64,000 bases of DNA from Dictyophora rubrovolvata (Eukaryota; Basidiomycota; Agaricomycetes; Phallales; Phallaceae). Of the stretch, positions 12,384 to 23,944 are shown one piece after another. The stretch spans positions 2,117,102 to 2,181,101 of the forward strand of contig CP114124.1 in assembly GCA_029959195.1 (NCBI GenBank). The letters are read 5' to 3'. Numbering within the stretch: the first letter of the stretch is position 1; the number at the start of each line of letters is the position of its first letter. A program made the translations under genes and the position numbers. The notes under the pieces were generated by a model. It had not been told where the DNA came from and made no database searches. It was given only the letters and a program-made list of their open reading frames with translations.

Positions 12384-14078
12384 ATGTTTTTCCAGAATTT
12401 CAATATCGACCTCGCCATCGTCCTTGCAATCTTGAAATTTGACTGGAGCGATCAGCTCGTCCTAGGAAGCAGAGGCGTAGCAGGTCTAGCATGGTCAATG
12501 ATCAGCATCTCCGGCTCATTTTGGGCTATCCGTGCTTGTTTGGCAGCTGCGGTTCCAAGCTGGCTTCGCGAGCTAGCAGGAATTCGAAGCCCTGCTACCG
12601 ATTCAGCTGTTGGCATGGATTTGGAGTTCGACCTCAAAGTGTGTAAAAAGCTCAGAGCCAACATGGGTGAAGCACTGGGTATCAGCGCTGGTAATCGTCC
12701 TGGGGTAGGTTCCTTGAATTTCGCACGATCGGAGCTCATCATCTAAATTTATAACAAGGGCCATCAACCGCTTTGGAAAGACATTTACGCCTTCGATAGT
12801 TCCACTGCCAGTTTCGTACGCTCTGTGTCAGAGAAGGAGGAGAAAGGAGCCGTTATCCGAGTTTGTTCCGGTTCTAAAGTGTCGTCATCAATGAACATGA
12901 ATAGCTTTCAAAAGACAATGCCTGTATTGTCGGTCCTTTGCAAGGCTACAGAAATTTTCATGCTGTACTTGCTAAATGGCGGTCTTGTTTGTCTAACCAC
13001 CACTCTTCCCTGGGCTACCTTCGTTTTGGGTATTGGAATATACCTCTTAAATCAGTCGAACCTTAATGACGATACTCACGATATCATCGCTGGTCGACCC
13101 CCTGCGTCCATATCTCCAGGTGGACCCTTTAAAATTGTGTTGAATATCAAACGGCCAGCGAAGCACTCACTATCTTGGCGTATATTCTGGATACTCGGTT
13201 CCATTATCTCGCTATTATCATATGCACTGACCCTATACCTTCTTTCTTTCCAACCAACACGAACCGCCATGTACTGGCTCGTATACCGACTAGTCGACTA
13301 TTACGGTTGCAGCCTCGTTTATACAGAAGGAGAAAGTAAATCAGCTGAATTAGATGATTATTCCCCGGAATTTACAAGTTACACATTGCAAACCCTCCCT
13401 CGTCATCTCAGATCTAAGATTTTTAATCTTACACTCGCCACGTCGAAATACCAATCACTCGTACACGTCCGAAGAACCGAATCGTACGCTGATGACCCCT
13501 TCTCAGAGGACCAAATCCGCTCATTGATCAAGCTTCCCGAATTACTCAAATTTTACCCTGCCAAGGAGCTCATGGACGCCAAACAACCCGAGCGGGCTTT
13601 TATTGAAATCAATATCGTAGGTATACTAGGCGACACATTACTAACGAGCACAGCGTGGATAACGGGATCGGAATATACACCAACGGATATTTACGACTGC
13701 TGCGTCGTTGTTTTTAGGACACCCACATTAATCAACAGCTCGATAATCAAAGTCCCATGCGCCCGCGTTCTTTCCTCGCCTATCCAATCAAAGGAAGGTC
13801 ACATTCCACAAATAGTACCAAAAGGCGCACCAAACCTGGGCTACGACACCGAGTGGGTGTACTTCATCCCTTTCAACGGAAAATCCTACTTGGTTCTTCG
13901 AAGACCCGCACAGTTTAGCTGTAAAGGGCTGCACTACGCCCAGATTATGTTGAATGAGGAGATTACGAGTATGTTCGTGGGGGGGACGTTGAATATCAGC
14001 CTGACGCATGTGGATCAGGTTAGGCAGACTGTTGAGTTGGCTCATTTGATGTATATGAAGCTGGTGGAGTTGGCGTGA
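12384..14078 (+). CDS. Uncharacterised membrane protein
   Basis: Two exons, 12384-12704 and 12759-14078, joined by a 54 nt intron (GTAGGT...CAAG) in phase 0; 546 aa. The ATG at 12384 (MFFQNFN) is chosen because the frame before it lacks another ATG. No family is recognised. The first 110 residues are moderately hydrophobic. One long apolar stretch at about 162-207 (probably two passes) and another at about 237-262 look membrane-spanning. The C-terminal half is soluble in character. It could be a lineage-specific fungal integral membrane protein. The stop TGA sits inside a perfect donor (GCGTGAGT), so a further short 3' exon is possible. Confidence 0.7.
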
Positions 14079-15384
14079 GTATTTTCGACGTAGCTACCTC
14101 TTTTTTCGTGGTTAGTTCTTGTTGTCTTCCGTAACGAAAACGAAATTTTACTGCGGTCTATCCGTGCCGTCTACGCCAGAAAAATACGTTCACGGTTCGG
14201 CGTCAGTTATTACATAACGAACCCACGTCAAAACACGTGACCAAAGCGTAAGTTCGATCTCCGCATTTCGGTCCACGTTGGTGCAACGGCAGCCCAGCTT
14301 TGGGATGATATTTGCGTCTAGTCGTTACCAAGATCTGCAAACAAGTCAGGATGATTAGTAAAGTGTACGTTTTCATTGGTTAGCGATTTGTGTGCATCTA
14401 CTATATCAGCATCTAGTGTTAGTATACATGTGCCTGCCATCTGGTCCCAAATCAAGCTATAGCTAATCCCGACTTCTATACAAGTCTCAAAAAGTGCAAG
14501 CCCGAACATCAATCGCATTCATGCATGCACTCAATAAGAAATCTGTCATCAGTGGCTCCTCAAATTGAACTCCATCACATCAGGTATACTCCACTGTGAC
14601 CGCCCTGTAAGATTCTTATTCCATCTTCCGAATGACCAACCACCAATTATGATGCTGTGCTCAAAAATAATATTTTAGAATAATTACCGAAAGGTGTAGC
14701 GCTAGCTTGATCGAGCTAATTTTTTGACTCTGACATTTGACTGCAAAAATATCGAGAGTCGGACTATAATATGTGATTATACCGGAAAGTTTACGCGGAA
14801 GCCTCCGAATCCAAGAACCGTCAACGACTCAATCCGACTCAATTCGACTCTAAAAATAAACCCGCACGAAGTTCATTCTTGAATGAGGTTTGCGAAAATC
14901 AAACAATCTCATAATTAGACTTTTAGAGCTTTAGTGTCAAACTTTTGTTGACAGATGGACGATTCGGATTTCGAGTTCGGAAGAGATGCACCGCCTAATC
15001 TACTAGTGCCTCCTGCTCGCTGTAGCCCAATTGACATTGCTCGATTTCCGTTATCGCAAATTCTTTTTCATAAGGAAAGACCCGACGGGGTATCGGCAAT
15101 CCGTTTTAAATAACAATCTAGTCTATTATCACCAGGCTTTGACATTTTGTAATTTGATTTGTATTTCAAAGGGGCCCTTCTTTGGCAGCTTAGTAGGGAT
15201 TCAATTCGCATTTTATTAGCCGACACCCGAGATAGACGAGTAAAGGTATTTGTTTTACGTCTTCACCCTGAGGTTGATTTGATGTGATACTTGTCAAAGT
15301 TTATATAAATACTGTCGTAAAACAATTATAGTCTCGGTCGATATTTCCAGAAGACAGCAGAGTCAACAGAATCGGATTACCGAC
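14079..15384. other. Intergenic; holds the multicopper oxidase promoter
   Basis: No gene model is supported. The last 100 bases carry the TATA-like site of the next gene. Confidence 0.4.
15302..15309 (+). promoter_or_regulatory. TATA-like box of the multicopper oxidase gene
   Basis: TATATAAA 76 bases before the ATG at 15385, a usual spacing in fungal genes with short leaders. Confidence 0.5.
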
Positions 15385-17997
15385 ATGCTCAACTGGATGT
15401 TCTCTATCAAATATCTGTTCTTCATCGTCGCATGCACATGCGCAATTGCAAGCGCGCAGGCCGTACACTCCTCTCGCAACGCATGCCCCACGATCTCTGT
15501 TCCAAACCCTCTCCCGTCAATCTCCTTGAATACCAATAACTTCGTCCTGAATGGTCTTATAGGACAACCCCCTCAAACCCGCATTTTCTATTGGACTGTT
15601 TCCCTAGGCCAAGGTGCCCCTGATGGTGTTGAGCGCGAGATAGTTGTTGTCAATGGTAAGCCTGTCAATTCTGACAATTGATGCATGCGCGCTGGTCGAA
15701 TTACTTAATTTACGAGTGTAGGTCAGTATCCCGGGCCTATCTTAGAAGCCAACCAAGACGATCATGTTATCGTGCATGTGCATAATCTACTTCCGAATGC
15801 TACGACTATTCATTGGCATGGGCTGGTACGATATGTGGATTTGATTGGACAATCTGGTTTATAATAATGTTTTTTTGAAGCCTCAAAACGGCACCAATTA
15901 TTTCGATGGAGATGCTGCTCTAACTGAATGTGGTATTCCTCCAGGGCAGTCGCAGACATATAGGTAACAATGTGGCAACCATATATTTGAAAGATTCTTT
16001 ATACCTTTGTCTATTCTACAGTTTTGATTTTGGGTCGTTTTCCGGAACAACTTGGTGGCAGTAAGTTGATTATCACCACTCGTGTTCAAAACAGAGTTAC
16101 ATAACTTGTTTTCAGCTCTCGTGAGGTTCCTTTGCACATAAAACTGTATCATAGGACTAAGGATACATATCGTCTTCTGCAGATTGTATTGACCTGCTTC
16201 CCTTTTTGGTTTTATCCTCGTCTTTAATACGTACCAGTCAGAATGCAGTACAGCGACGGTGTCGTAGGTGGAATTGTAGTTCACCCAATAGCACCCTCTC
16301 CACCTGGGCTTCCATCATGGGATGGAGATCTTTTGGTTGTTATTCAAGATTGGTATCACGTGTATACCGAAGTTCTTTTAAACGAATACTTTTCGGTGCG
16401 TTGGAGGCTATGTTATATCGTTTGAAAGTTTCACAGCGTTGGAATGGTTTGCACAGACTAGTGGACCTCTCGGGACTGGTGCTGGAAATGAACCTGTACC
16501 GGATTCTGCAGTATGATTATGATTATAACGCTGTTGTTGATATCCAACCAAGGCCTTTCCTTTGTGTAGACTTTGAATGGCCATGGACAATATTTTACTG
16601 GTGGCAATCTAGGCTCCTATTTCACAGTATGTATAATAATTTATTCGGACCTTGTGAATTTTAGCTAACGTACTACTATCCTAGTTTAATTTCGTCAGAG
16701 GCAAAACGTGAATTCAGATCTTTCCGCCTTTATCCACCTCTCTTCTAATAATCGTCTCAGATACCGCATACGTATAGTACACACCGGATCCCTAGCCAAC
16801 TTTCGATTTTCGATCGACGATCACCCACTAACCGTTATCGAAGCGGACGGAACGCTTCTGGAACCGACGCCAGTGGCAGGAGTGGAACTAGCTGTCGCGC
16901 AGAGATACTCTGTTATCGTTCATGCAAATGCTACTACCAATGCGAACGGCCTATATTGGATGCGTTCGACGATGTTGACTGATATGTTTACATATGATGA
17001 GCCCGGTCAGAATACGGATATTCGAGGAGTCATTCGGTATGATGTTTGTTTTTCTGGGAAACATAGTGGCTCAGTGTATTTGTTCTAGATACACAGATTC
17101 AAATACGAGACCAGGAACACTACCTGACAGTATCCACTCACCAGATCCAGGTCCGGGAGAACCTCTCATGGACTTGACTGTAACTTCAGCACTTGTTCCA
17201 ATCATTCCGGAAGCTGCACCAAAATTTGACCATCAAGTCAATCTTACGTTTATATTCAATACTCTCCCAGATGGAATCAATAAGGCATTTATCAACAACA
17301 TCGTACGTACATCTTTTTTCTTTTTTCTTTGTTAAAGTCAAATATTTTTTCAGAGCTGGGTACCACTTCAGGGTACGACGACTCTTCAGCAAGTGATGAG
17401 GAACCCTTTGGGGTATGCTCCTGAAGGCTTGAGCATTGCACCTGGTGGACAACTAATCTGGACAGAACAGGACATTCGAGTTGTCCAAATCGTCCTTGTA
17501 TGTATATCTTTATCTTTTTTTACAGTGTGAGCTAATGATAAATTCTGTACATAGAATAACCTTGACGGCGGAGGACATCCCTTCCATTTACATGGTCATA
17601 CTTTTTGGGTGTACGTCCTCCCTAATCAAGTACGCAACCCGAGTCAATTATCTGACTTTTTTTTTTGCTATAGATTAGGGACTGGTTCGGGAACTTACAA
17701 CGGTCAAGTCTTTGATACGACCAATCCCTTACGTCGAGATACCATTTTCATTCCAGCACAATCATTTTTAGTTCTTCGGTTTATTACAAACAATCGTAAA
17801 GCGTTTCTCAGTTCTTCGTTTTGGTATCATTTAACTTATTTGATCACGTAGCTGGTGTTTGGGCTTTCCATTGCCACATTGCATGGCATCTTTCTGCTGG
17901 ATTGTTAATGCAATTTAATAGTTTACCGACCATTGCAGCCAAGTTTAACATCCCACCTGAGATAAATGCCTTTTGTAGAGATAATTGTACGGAGTAA
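15385..17997 (+). CDS. Secreted multicopper oxidase (laccase-like), 16 exons including 5 nt and 3 nt microexons
   Basis: Exons: 15385-15655, 15722-15825, 15881-15963, 16022-16060, 16116-16120, 16183-16185, 16238-16395, 16457-16510, 16570-16626, 16685-16707, 16761-17036, 17089-17302, 17354-17497, 17555-17610, 17674-17795, 17852-17997; 1755 nt, 584 aa. A signal peptide covers about residues 1-25. All four copper motifs are present: HWHGL (121-125), HSHFRMQYSDG (from 166), HPFHLHGH (485-492) and HCHIAWHLSAG (543-553). The enzyme should oxidise phenols or metals at the type 1 site and reduce O2 to water at the trinuclear cluster, outside the cell. The HSHF motif only forms if CTCTC and ATT are used as two successive microexons; without them the frame breaks. 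The residue at the type 1 axial position appears to be Leu. Laccase versus ferroxidase activity cannot be decided. Confidence 0.88.
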
Positions 17998-18433
17998 ACT
18001 GGTGCCAAGCGCTTCATGCAGCTTTGTTATTCATAATGGCACTTTAATTATTCTATATATCATCTTCCTCCAACACAGAAACACTTTGCAAAAACAACAT
18101 GAATATGGTTTATCACCTGAAAAACAGAACATTTATCAAAAGATAACTGACGGACGAGACGGAGAAAATTTGAATCCGCACGTGTGACAAACACACGCAA
18201 GCGACTCTGCATCAACCCTGCAGGTCACTCACTTCTAAGTCGCAGGAATCTCAGAAGAATGGCTTTGTGCCTACAGTGAAGATAACAGGTTCACCACGAC
18301 ACCCGATGGGTGCATGAACCAGACGGAATCCTCGTTTTACCTTACAACTCACTCGGCGGTCCAATCATATTTTGTCGTTGCTGTCGTCGCTTAATTTTGG
18401 AAGCACGCCCGGTCTCTCATTAAAAAGGTCACG
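17998..18433. other. Intergenic between multicopper oxidase and MFS gene
   Basis: 3' flank of the oxidase and 5' flank of the transporter, same strand. Nothing further is recognised. Confidence 0.4.
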
Positions 18434-20568
18434 ATGGACTCCGACGACCTCGAGGAATCCTACACGGTATTCGATAATTTCTTCTCTTAACAGTTCACGG
18501 ACCACCCTAAACTTGAACTAGGCAGAAGAGATCATTCCGCTCGTGGTAGCTGAAGCTGAACCATCTGAAATGGCAAGGAGTAGCGGCGGTACTGTCAGGA
18601 CCTTGAACGTATATGAGCGGTTTACGGAGACGAAGAAAAATATGATATTCGCTGTCATCATGTGGACGTCTATTCTTCCTGGTGCGTGATTTTATCTGTA
18701 AAATTAAGGTTTTGAAGCGATGCTGAGATAAGAAAAAAAGCGTTTATTGCAGGAGCCTTCGCCGCTGGATTTCTTAACATTGGCAAAGATTTAAAACTTG
18801 ATGGCATCGTTCTAAAGTGAGCTACACTCTCATATATACCAAGAAAACTTTGCAGTTTACTCAAACGGTGTTCGCAATGAAGTTACGTACTCGGCTCGTA
18901 TATCTTCGTCAGAGCAGTAGGAAGTCTGTTTTGGGGGGTTTTCGCCACGTTTTGCAAGTTCCAATTCCTTCAGCTGTTCGTTGAAAAATTTCTCAATCCT
19001 TTATCAGACGGCCGTCGATTCGCTCTCATAGCGTCTCTACCCCTCCTCTGTTTAGGTTGCTTGGGCGTCGCCTTGTCACAGACACTCCGTGAACTCTTCA
19101 TTTCCCGAGTTTTACAAGCCATCGGTGTTGCAAGTATAACACCCGTCAGCGTGGCTATCATCTCTGATATATACCGACCAGAAATTAGAGGAACAGCTGT
19201 TGGAATTTGGACCGGAGTACGTCCTCTTTTTTGTTGGCTATCAGCCGCTTTTTTTTCTCAATGTCTCGTCATCCAGAATCCTCTTCCGGTACTCGCTCCT
19301 TTCCTCAGTGGAATCGTAACTTCATATTTCTCATGGCGTGCAATGCATATCATCCTGTTATTAATTTCTTCTCTGAGTCTCATCCTTTCAATAACCGTTC
19401 TCCCGGAGACGAGTCACCCCGGTACAAGAGGAGTCGAAAAATTATATCCCAAACAATCTTCATCAGATACTAGTAAAATTCGATTCTCTCAACTAGTTTG
19501 GTTGAACCCGTTTAAATCTTTGGCTTTGTTACGTGTACCCGTTATTTCTCTTTGGGTGAGTTTACCACCATCAATCAGATTCAAATTCAGTTGTTAACGG
19601 TAGTCAGGCACTATCCCTTACCTTTGCGTGGGTCACAGGAACGAGTGAGCGTATCCAACCCTTGATGAACCTCGGAATTATGAATTAAATACATAGCTTT
19701 CCTTTAGCAATGTGGGACGCCCTGCCCGTTAATTTTGTGCGTGCATCGTATTATCTGGAAGAGTCTAGTCATAAATAGCTGAGCTTCCTTTGCTAGAATA
19801 TCCGGTATGGGATAGAATCCCCCATAACCATTGGTCTATGTTATCTACCTGGTGATATCGCATATGTTGGCAAGGACAAATTCTCTCGAAATAATTATAA
19901 CTAGTAAACATACTAATTCTAAATTAGTCGGTTCGGCTATTGCTGGATACTTATCCGACAAATCATTGACGAAAGTACGACGACGGCGTAGCGTACCTGA
20001 AGATCGACTTTACGTGGCATTTTATGGGCTTCTTTTCTTAGTACCGTCGTCTATCCTGCTGTCGGGTTTTACATTGGAGTACATTGAGGGAACTTTCGGT
20101 CTCGTGTTGAATTTCATTTTTATGGCCGCTAACGGATTTGGAGTAAGTCACAAATCATTACACTACACTTTCATTTCTTCAACTCGTCACTCCAGGTGGG
20201 CGTGGTTCAATCCCCGGGATACGCTTACATGATAGATATTCAAAGAGATCTGAGCGCGGAGACGAAGGCGATTAGTAGGTATGTACTCAACCGCTTTCAG
20301 GATTCTAGGATGGTAATGAACAATGCGGAACAAGTGCATTTGAAAATGTTTTCTCAAGCTTCTTCTCTGCTGCTGTCCTTCCGTGTATAAACGCCTTTGG
20401 TGTTGGATGGACGTTTGCAGGAGTCGCTGTTGTTGGATGGATTGGAGCATTGTAAGTACACTTCTATGTTATTTATCGGGAGGTAAAGAGTGATCGATGG
20501 TCGATGGATATTCTAGCTTGCTTCACATTATCATTCGTTACGGAAGTTTACTGAGAGATGGATTATAA
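18434..20568 (+). CDS. Major facilitator superfamily transporter (DHA1-like), middle part unclear
   Basis: Exons with good joins: 18434-18466, 18522-18681, 18753-18816, 18883-18937, 18974-19216, 19277-19555, then one starting at 19607. Recognisable MFS parts include PLSDGRRFALI (the loop 2-3 motif), FISRVLQAIGVASITPVSV, DIYRPEIRGTAVGIWTG and, in the C-terminal half, SAIAGYLSDKSLTKVRRRR and VGWTFAGVAVVGWIG. A final small exon probably ends at 20568. It should export or import small molecules across the plasma membrane; the substrate is unknown. Between about 19640 and 19925 only one stretch (around 19800-19855, RYGIESPITIGLCYLPG) looks like MFS and the joins are not clean, so the gene may be damaged there. 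Its 3' end is copied in inverted orientation at 27.6-28.3 kb. Confidence 0.65.
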
Positions 20569-21345
20569 TCCACGGACGTGGAGTGGCGGTGTACATACCA
20601 TGTTTTATTTATATCCAAATTGTTGAGCGCTTTCCCTCATCCCTTACGCGTATACATTGATGCTTGTAGAATCAACATTAATCAATATTTACATATGTTC
20701 AAATAGTTATAAACTGGCGTTCGTGCGGCATATGCATTCAATATTAAATTATACAGACAGATAGTTGTTCTGACCGGATTTTGGGTATAGCGTAATAGCA
20801 AGCTGCGAAATATATCCTTGCTATCCTGGCTGGACTCATAGATCTTTTGCAAAGTTTCTGCTACATCCTTTCCTATTATGCCCCGGTATCCCTGGTGTGT
20901 TGTACATTGACGCATATAAGTCCGATTTGTCCAGTTGAAAGAGCTGGAGGTGACAAATCTACTAAATTCAGATTTAACCTCCGCGCTTTTATACTACATA
21001 GTTTTCCGAGGTCTTCACCCCTGAAAAGTACATGTACAGCCCCCTTGTTTATTTTTACTATTACCGAGGGTCAAACTTATTGTATATGTCTTTTTTTGGT
21101 TTTCGGTGAATTTGACGCCTCGTCACAATGACGTTTCTATTCTGATTTCTTTTTTTGTTTTAGCCAGTTTGAGGAATTTTTTTTTTGGTTCGGGGGATAT
21201 TGTATATAGCCATAGAAAAAAATATAATCACTCCATATATTGTAGAAATGCGATGTAATAGTGAACATTCTATAATAATTGATACATATATTTATATAGC
21301 CAATAAAAAGGCAGCAAAGCAGTAAGGTCAGTGCCGACACGTTTC
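20569..21345. other. Intergenic between convergent MFS and RTF2 genes
   Basis: 3' flanks of both genes. A segment near 20980-21070 has an inverted counterpart around 27480-27600, showing the duplication extends past the MFS gene. No gene seen. Confidence 0.5.
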
Positions 21346-22619
21346 CTAAGCATACTGTGAACGCAAAAAGGAATCAATACATCAAGTACTACCAACACAG
21401 AAAAAGGGATACATACTCGAGTGAAAGTTCTAGTCATAAAAGTCTCCTTGACTGGTGCATCTTTAGGGGCATACAAGCTCTTCACGGCATCGCTCATAGT
21501 ACTCTTCCTAAGCTTCTCTTCTAACGCCAGGGCTTGAGCTACCGACTTGGAAGTGGCAGTAGCATGATTGGTGTGTGTGTGTGTGTAAGTCTGTAAAGTC
21601 TCGTGGGGCCGGGCCCTATGTATCGAGACTTTTCCTATTATTTTTTCTCTCCGCTCGGGTCGATCTTTTTGTCTCCTCGCTATAGCCTTAGCATGATTGG
21701 TAACCGGTGCTGCCCCCTTCGTTTCTCCGTTCCGAACTGCACGCTTTTGCGGTGGTTGCTCCGAAGAAGGCATGTCAGCAGCAGCAGCAGCTTTCCGTTT
21801 CTTAGGCTTTGAAATGGCGGCTTGGGCGGCTGCTGCTGCACGTCGTAACTCCATACTGTCCCGCATCTTTTCTTCTTCTTCTTCGGGTGGGTTGAGTGTG
21901 ACGACGTCTTTGGACGGTGAGAAAGGAGTGGAACATTGTGGACAGAGGTCCTTTTGCTGCGGATCTTTGGCGGCGTCGGAAGGTGGGGGTGTAGTGGTAG
22001 TAGTAGTACGAACGGAGCGAAGACCGCTTTGTGAGAACACACATCCGCAAGTCCAGATGTAGACGAATGGCTGGCCGCCGTTCATTTCTTTGAGTGTGAG
22101 AGGGCAAGCGAATCGAGATTGGTGCTCCGAACCTGAAACCTCTGTGGCAGGATTACGAGTTAATTTGAGTGTTTTGACATCCTGGAAATAGAAAATCTAT
22201 TTTAGAACTATGGATGGATAGTTGAGGAGCTGAAATTTCACCTTCAGGGAACGCACATGCCCACAAATCGTCTCTCCGTCACCAAAGATCGATTTGTCTA
22301 GTAAATACTCCAAAACGGAATCTTTGTTGTACAGTTTTCCTAAAGCACAGGAGACTACCGGTTCTTGTAACGGAAGCTACGCAAAAATAAAATCATAAAG
22401 ATAAGCGACAATTAAGGACGTTTCTATATCCTTACGTACCTTTGAGAGAGCACAGAAAAACCAGCGAGCGATCGTCTGGTTGTTCTTATCAGCCTGTTCC
22501 GCCTGAAGGAAAACAACTTGAATGATATAACGAGGAAGAACTATGAAAATGAGACATACTTTAGCTTTCGTACGGACTAAGTCTCTTCTATCGGGGATGC
22601 TCCCACCATCATTACCCAT
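21346..22619 (-). CDS. rtf2: Replication termination factor 2 (Rtf2 family)
   Basis: Five exons (high to low): 22619-22560, 22502-22440, 22376-22242, 22181-21417, 21354-21346; 1032 nt, 343 aa. The start MGNDGGSIPDRRDLV is the conserved Rtf2 N-terminus. The RING-like/U-box-like domain follows (ARWFFCALS, PLQEPVVSCALGKLYNKD, ICGHVRSLKDVKTLKLT), and the family's C-terminal motif SLYAPKDAPVKETFMTRTFTRY is split by the last intron, leaving a 9 nt final exon. In fission yeast Rtf2 binds PCNA, stabilises paused forks and acts in splicing of selected introns. The middle (about 180-260) is Ala/Lys-rich and acidic. A CA-repeat-coded Thr-His stretch near 21570 lies in an odd insertion that could hide an unmodelled intron. 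It is the only gene of arm A missing from arm B. Confidence 0.9.
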
Positions 22620-22776
22620 GGCAAGAGGAGTCTTGTGACGTGACTAATGTCACGGAGTTTCGGCAGGCGCCGTAAATGTTTAAATACCCATATTGATCAC
22701 AGCTTTATAAGACCTATGTTCAAATTGATGCCCAGCCGGGCAACGATTCCCGAAGTTCAGGCCCAGAATTCTTGGG

Positions 22777-22784
22777 TATAAAAA
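22777..22784 (+). promoter_or_regulatory. TATA-like box of small secreted protein gene 1
   Basis: TATAAAAA 59 bases before the ATG at 22836. A mirror TATA-like site lies near 27253-27259 ahead of the inverted paralogue. Confidence 0.5.
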
Positions 22785-22835
22785 TCCCCCGTCCAACTCT
22801 AGCCTTCCACCTATACTCTACACTTGTTTTATATA

Positions 22836-23353
22836 ATGTTATTTTCCCGTGCTTCTTTATTCTTTTCTATTACTTTAACCTTTTCTGCCGCATTGGCTTT
22901 ACCGATTGTCGATTCGTCTAATGGCCTCATACCCCGTTCCGTCACCATTAACAACCCCCCTGGCACAGGCGATATCTCTAAAGATAATCCCGAATGCGTG
23001 CCTGCGTGCATCCATGCTGGTATAGGTGACGCTAATCACTGCTTAAGTTTCGTAAGTTTGGCCGACTCCTAATTTAACGGTATTATTGTCTCATTAACTG
23101 CCAGTGTGAGCTTGGAGAAGTCGTGGCCACTGGTGGCGATGATGACGACACCTCAGACGAAGATGACACCACTAACCTCCCCGCCCCAGATAATGCGGCC
23201 TGCGTCTCAGTTTGTCTTAATGCGGGCCTTATAACAGGCCCTGACGCCCCCGCGGGATGCCAGGATTTCGTAAGTTTGTTCCCCCACCCCCCTAAATGGA
23301 ATCACATTCTTATTTTCATTCATTTTTAGTGCGATACGGAATCGGAAGGTTAG
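22836..23353 (+). CDS. Small secreted Cys-containing protein 1
   Basis: Three exons, 22836-23051, 23105-23269, 23330-23353; 405 nt, 134 aa. A signal peptide (MLFSRASLFFSITLTFSAALA) of about 21 residues is followed by LPIVDSSN. The mature part has two similar Cys modules: CVPACIHAGIGDANHCLSF-C and CVSVCLNAGLITG...GCQDF-C, each ending in Phe-Cys encoded across an intron with the same GTAAGTTTG donor. An Asp/Thr-rich acidic linker separates them. So the protein looks like an internal repeat of one exon-sized module, with eight cysteines. No known family is recognised; effector-like or surface roles would be guesses. Its paralogue lies inverted at 26.6-27.2 kb. Confidence 0.8.
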
Positions 23354-23944
23354 AGATGCAAGGCTGAATCTACATACAAACAGAAAACGTTCGGTCGTAC
23401 CAATCTCGCCAAGATACAATAGGAACGGAGCGTTTATTTATTTATTTATTTGAAGCTATGTATACACAAACTTGACATGACTTGTCTATCATATAAGAAT
23501 GTTCGAAATGAACTCGACAATGCTTCCTAAGTCAATTGTTGTCTCCAGCTAACGTCTTTGATGGGACTAAAGCAGCCCCATTCTGACCGTTATCATTCCC
23601 TTTTACTGTCGTAATTACCTGCTTCACATTGTTCCAAGTACCCGAATTCTGAGAGCGCTACACCACGCCTAGTAAGATAAATTATGACGCGGCCTTGGGA
23701 TCTTCATGAAGCTAAAACGCAGAACGCATAAATACACAATGTTGGAAGAGTGGAAGGGGCCATGTATAGCGAGTCAGTGTCAAGGATGATAGGTGGAGAG
23801 AGGGGGAAAAATGAGGTGGCTGATAAACACGAGGTCATCAACGTTCAAGGAGTGCGTTATTGCACCCGGAAAAAAATGGAGCGAGATGAAATTACAGCTT
23901 CGATCGGTAATGAGAGATGTACCTCAGGCTGTGAGACATACAGG
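23354..23944. other. 3' flank of the secreted-protein gene and HNH gene 3' side
   Basis: Contains a TTTA microsatellite near 23432-23452 and ends arm A near 23640. No further gene. A short extra 3' exon of the minus-strand HNH gene near 23850-23920 is possible but weak. Confidence 0.4.

Larger units (their letters stand above)
19970..23640 (+). repeat. Arm A of a large inverted duplication
   Basis: Sequence from the MFS C-terminal region through its 3' flank (to about 21110), and again from about 22700 to 23640 (small secreted protein and flanks), recurs as reverse complement at 26320-28315. RTF2 (21346-22619) and its flanks lie in arm A only. Boundaries are by eye, about 50 bases uncertain. 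Confidence 0.8.

Noticed and set aside
12452-12742. Minus-strand open frame over the membrane-protein first exon
   Set aside because: Crosses the intron of the sense gene and shows no protein character.
16021-16240. Loss of the second His in the multicopper oxidase HSH motif
   Set aside because: Holds only if a single intron is assumed after CTCTC; the ATT microexon restores the His and keeps the frame through the whole gene.
21540-21600. GT/CA dinucleotide run as an intron boundary in RTF2
   Set aside because: The frame is open through it and no paired donor and acceptor give a better protein; left inside the exon with a note.
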